A stretch of DNA of 7,875 nucleotides from Methylobacter sp. (lineage in GTDB: Bacteria > Pseudomonadota > Gammaproteobacteria > Methylococcales > Methylomonadaceae). The notes beneath the pieces are model-generated. The model worked only from the letters and a program-made list of their open reading frames with translations, was not told the origin of the DNA and did no database searches. The position numbers and the translations under genes are program-made. The stretch lies in assembly GCA_023229605.1 (NCBI GenBank), contig JALNYY010000176.1, forward strand, positions 1 to 7,875. The letters are read 5' to 3'. Shown here in pieces: positions 5,831 to 7,875 of the stretch; positions within the stretch are counted from its first letter, which is position 1; every line of letters begins with the position of its first letter.

Positions 5831-6262
5831 GTGGCTGAAGTCAGCTTTTACATACTGCCGACCGAATCGCTACAGGATAGGTATCTGTTTGCCTGCAAGC
5901 TGATCGAGAAAGCCTACCGTAGCGGCAGTTACTGTTATGTGCTGACTGATTCAGCCGAGCAAAGCAAAATCATAGACGACCTGCTCTGGACCTTCAGGGC
6001 AGGCAGTTTTATTCCGCACCAGCTATACTCCGGCGAACAACCGGAGGTTGAGCAAGTCATCCTGATCGGCTCGCTGGACGCGCCCGAAAACTGGCAGAAA
6101 GTCCTGTTCAACCTGTCTTCCCGCTATCCTGACATAGCCCCGCAAACCGAGCGCATCCTTGAAATACTGGATAACAGCGAAACAACCAAAGAAGCGGGCA
6201 GGAACCGTTACCGTCAGTATCAACAATCCGGCATGAAGATCACTACGCACAAAGATTGGTAG
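5831..6262 (+). CDS. holC: DNA polymerase III chi subunit (HolC)
   Basis: Chi is an accessory subunit of the clamp-loader complex that links the replicase, through psi, to single-stranded DNA-binding protein. The protein has 143 residues, near the E. coli length of about 147. Family landmarks are visible: 'DLLWTF' (50-55) followed by SFIPH (59-63), matching E. coli EALW...SFVPH, and the terminal RNRYRQYQQSG block (124-134) matching RERYKAYRVAG. The start is GTG, chosen because the family N-terminus (FYIL) begins right after it. No good Shine-Dalgarno lies in the 8-nt gap after pepA, so translation is probably coupled to pepA. Position between pepA and valS is the conserved gammaproteobacterial arrangement and supports the call. 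Confidence 0.93.
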   Translation: MAEVSFYILPTESLQDRYLFACKLIEKAYRSGSYCYVLTDSAEQSKIIDDLLWTFRAGSFIPHQLYSGEQPEVEQVILIGSLDAPENWQKVLFNLSSRYPDIAPQTERILEILDNSETTKEAGRNRYRQYQQSGMKITTHKDW

Positions 6263-6314
6263 TAAAATAAAGCACCATACGCATCTACTTTTACCAAAAC
6301 AGAGCAACCCATCC

Positions 6315-7875
6315 ATGGAAAAAACATACGCCCCTCATTCGATCGAACAACGCTGGTACCAAACCTGGGAAGACAAAGGCTATTTTACCGCCAGGGATGG
6401 TGCGTATGCCGGAAACCTGCCGGGAGCAGGTTCGGCGGAGGCCAAGCCGGAAGGTGAATCGTATTGCATCATGATCCCGCCGCCCAATGTCACCGGCAGC
6501 CTGCACATGGGCCATGCGTTTCAGGATACCATCATGGACGCCCTGACCCGCTACCACCGGATGAAAGGCTGCAGCACCTTATGGCAGCCGGGCACCGACC
6601 ATGCGGGCATCGCCACGCAAATGGTGGTTGAACGTTTATGCAATGCCGAAGGCAAAACCCGCCATGACCTGGGCCGTGAGAAATTCCTGGAAAAAGTCTG
6701 GCAATGGAAAGAGGAATCGGGCGGCGCGATTACCCGTCAATTGCGGCGTATGGGCTCATCCTTGGACTGGAACCGGGAACGGTTCACGATGGATGAGGGC
6801 ATGTCCGATGCGGTGCAGGAAGTATTCATACGCTTGTATGAAGAAGGCCTGATCTATCGCGGCAAGCGCTTGGTTAACTGGGACCCGGTTTTGCATACCG
6901 CCGTTTCCGATCTGGAAGTGCTGTCGGAAGAAGAAAACGGCTCGATGTGGCATTTGCGTTATCCGCTGACCAATGGCACGGGGCATTTGATCGTCGCAAC
7001 CACCCGCCCTGAAACCATGCTCGGCGATGCGGCGGTAGCGATACATCCCAACGATGAACGCTACAAACATCTGCTCGGCGAGTTCGTGGAACTGCCGCTA
7101 ACCGGCCGCCGCATTCCGATTATTGCCGATGAATATGTCGATCCTGAATTCGGCACGGGCTGCGTCAAGATCACCCCGGCCCACGATTTTAACGATTACG
7201 AAGTCTGGTCGCGTCACCGGCATAACTCGGCTATTCAGGATTTACCGCATGGCGGCTTGATTAACCTGTTTACCGTTGACGCAGCGATACGCGATAACGG
7301 TGACGGCGAAAACGACCTGATTCCAGCCAAATACTGTGGACTTGATCGATTTGAAGCGCGCAAACAAATCGTCGCCGATATCGATGCGGCAGGTTTACTG
7401 GAAAAAATCGCCGACCACAAGTTGATGGTGCCGCGCGGCGACCGCACCAACAGCGTTATCGAACCGCTGTTGACCGACCAATGGTATGTCAAGGTCGCGC
7501 CGCTTGCCGAACCTGCGATTGCGGCCGTTGAAAACGGCGACATCAAGTTTGTGCCGGACAACTGGAAAAACACCTATTTTGAATGGATGCGCAATATTCA
7601 GGACTGGTGCATCTCGCGGCAAATCTGGTGGGGACACCGCATCCCGGCCTGGTATGACGAGCTGGGCAACATTTACGTGGGCCGGTCTGAACAGGACATT
7701 CGCGCCAAACACAATCTGCCCGAAGGCTATGCGCTTAAGCAGGATGAAGATGTGCTGGACACCTGGTTTTCATCCGCCTTGTGGCCGTTTTCTACGCTGG
7801 GCTGGCCTGAACAAACGCCGGAATTAGCCAAACATTACCCGACCAGCGTACTGGTGACCGGCTTTGACATCATTT
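6315..7875 (+). CDS. valS: valyl-tRNA synthetase, 5' part (520 codons, runs off the window)
   Basis: This class I aminoacyl-tRNA synthetase charges tRNA-Val and edits mischarged threonine. The open frame starts at an ATG 52 nt after holC and stays open to the last base. MEKTYAPHSIEQRWY matches the E. coli start. The class I HIGH motif appears as HMGH (64-67) in PPPNVTGSLHMGHAF. The CP1 editing domain is present, with VATTRPETMLGD (227-238) and GTGCVKITPAHDFNDYEV (280-297). Further family blocks are LTDQWYVK (386-393), QDWCISRQIWWGHRIPAWYD (429-448) and DVLDTWFSSALWPFSTLGWP (479-498). The KMSKS loop, anticodon-binding domain and C-terminal coiled coil lie beyond the window. Compared from memory with E. 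coli ValS it has about 15 extra residues before CIMIPPPNVTG and about 10 extra near 302-314, with a similar-sized loss just after. No strong ribosome binding site is seen. Confidence 0.97.
   Translation, partial: MEKTYAPHSIEQRWYQTWEDKGYFTARDGAYAGNLPGAGSAEAKPEGESYCIMIPPPNVTGSLHMGHAFQDTIMDALTRYHRMKGCSTLWQPGTDHAGIATQMVVERLCNAEGKTRHDLGREKFLEKVWQWKEESGGAITRQLRRMGSSLDWNRERFTMDEGMSDAVQEVFIRLYEEGLIYRGKRLVNWDPVLHTAVSDLEVLSEEENGSMWHLRYPLTNGTGHLIVATTRPETMLGDAAVAIHPNDERYKHLLGEFVELPLTGRRIPIIADEYVDPEFGTGCVKITPAHDFNDYEVWSRHRHNSAIQDLPHGGLINLFTVDAAIRDNGDGENDLIPAKYCGLDRFEARKQIVADIDAAGLLEKIADHKLMVPRGDRTNSVIEPLLTDQWYVKVAPLAEPAIAAVENGDIKFVPDNWKNTYFEWMRNIQDWCISRQIWWGHRIPAWYDELGNIYVGRSEQDIRAKHNLPEGYALKQDEDVLDTWFSSALWPFSTLGWPEQTPELAKHYPTSVLVTGFDII

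Noticed and set aside
1..7875. CRISPR array, tRNA or rRNA genes, insertion sequence with transposase, retron or toxin-antitoxin pair
   Set aside because: I looked on both strands and saw no regularly spaced direct repeats, no cloverleaf-like tract, no transposase motif and no paired small overlapping genes typical of these systems.

Overview
The window looks like a gammaproteobacterial chromosome. The best evidence is the conserved pepA-holC-valS gene order and an L-Ara4N (arn) lipid A modification cluster, both with clear gammaproteobacterial protein sequences. The short GTAGGCCGGAATAAG-type palindromic repeats and the split arnA suggest a methanotroph-like relative (Methylococcales). That placement is an inference from general impression, not something I could test.

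Left block (1-2083): three genes on the + strand. These are the last codons of an upstream gene, probably the separate formyltransferase half of ArnA; a stand-alone ArnA C-terminal half (UDP-glucuronic acid oxidative decarboxylase) with all its catalytic residues; and arnD, which overlaps it by 4 nt. Together they belong to the route that makes undecaprenyl-phosphate-linked L-Ara4N for addition to lipid A, which lowers the negative charge of the outer membrane. No arnT, arnE or arnF follows within the window.

Middle block (2084-4334): a loose accessory stretch between two conserved operons. It holds a WbuC-type cupin gene (+), a small DUF1640-like coiled-coil membrane protein gene (-), and an unrecognised 236-residue protein rich in Trp, Asn and Gln (+). 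It also holds two related palindromic repeat copies: a degenerate one after arnD, and an intact element of about 120 bp between the DUF1640-like gene and the orphan gene. The wbuC and orphan genes are visibly richer in A+T than the flanking operons, while the DUF1640-like gene is not. A 331-base non-coding stretch precedes pepA and carries a perfect TATAAT -10 box.

Right block (4335-7875): pepA (M17 leucyl aminopeptidase), holC (DNA polymerase III chi subunit, GTG start) and the first 520 codons of valS (valyl-tRNA synthetase), which runs off the window. This is the same order as in E. coli, and the short gaps suggest co-transcription.

I found no complete new defence or mobile system. The most novel-looking items are the orphan 236-residue protein and the nested palindromic element directly upstream of it.
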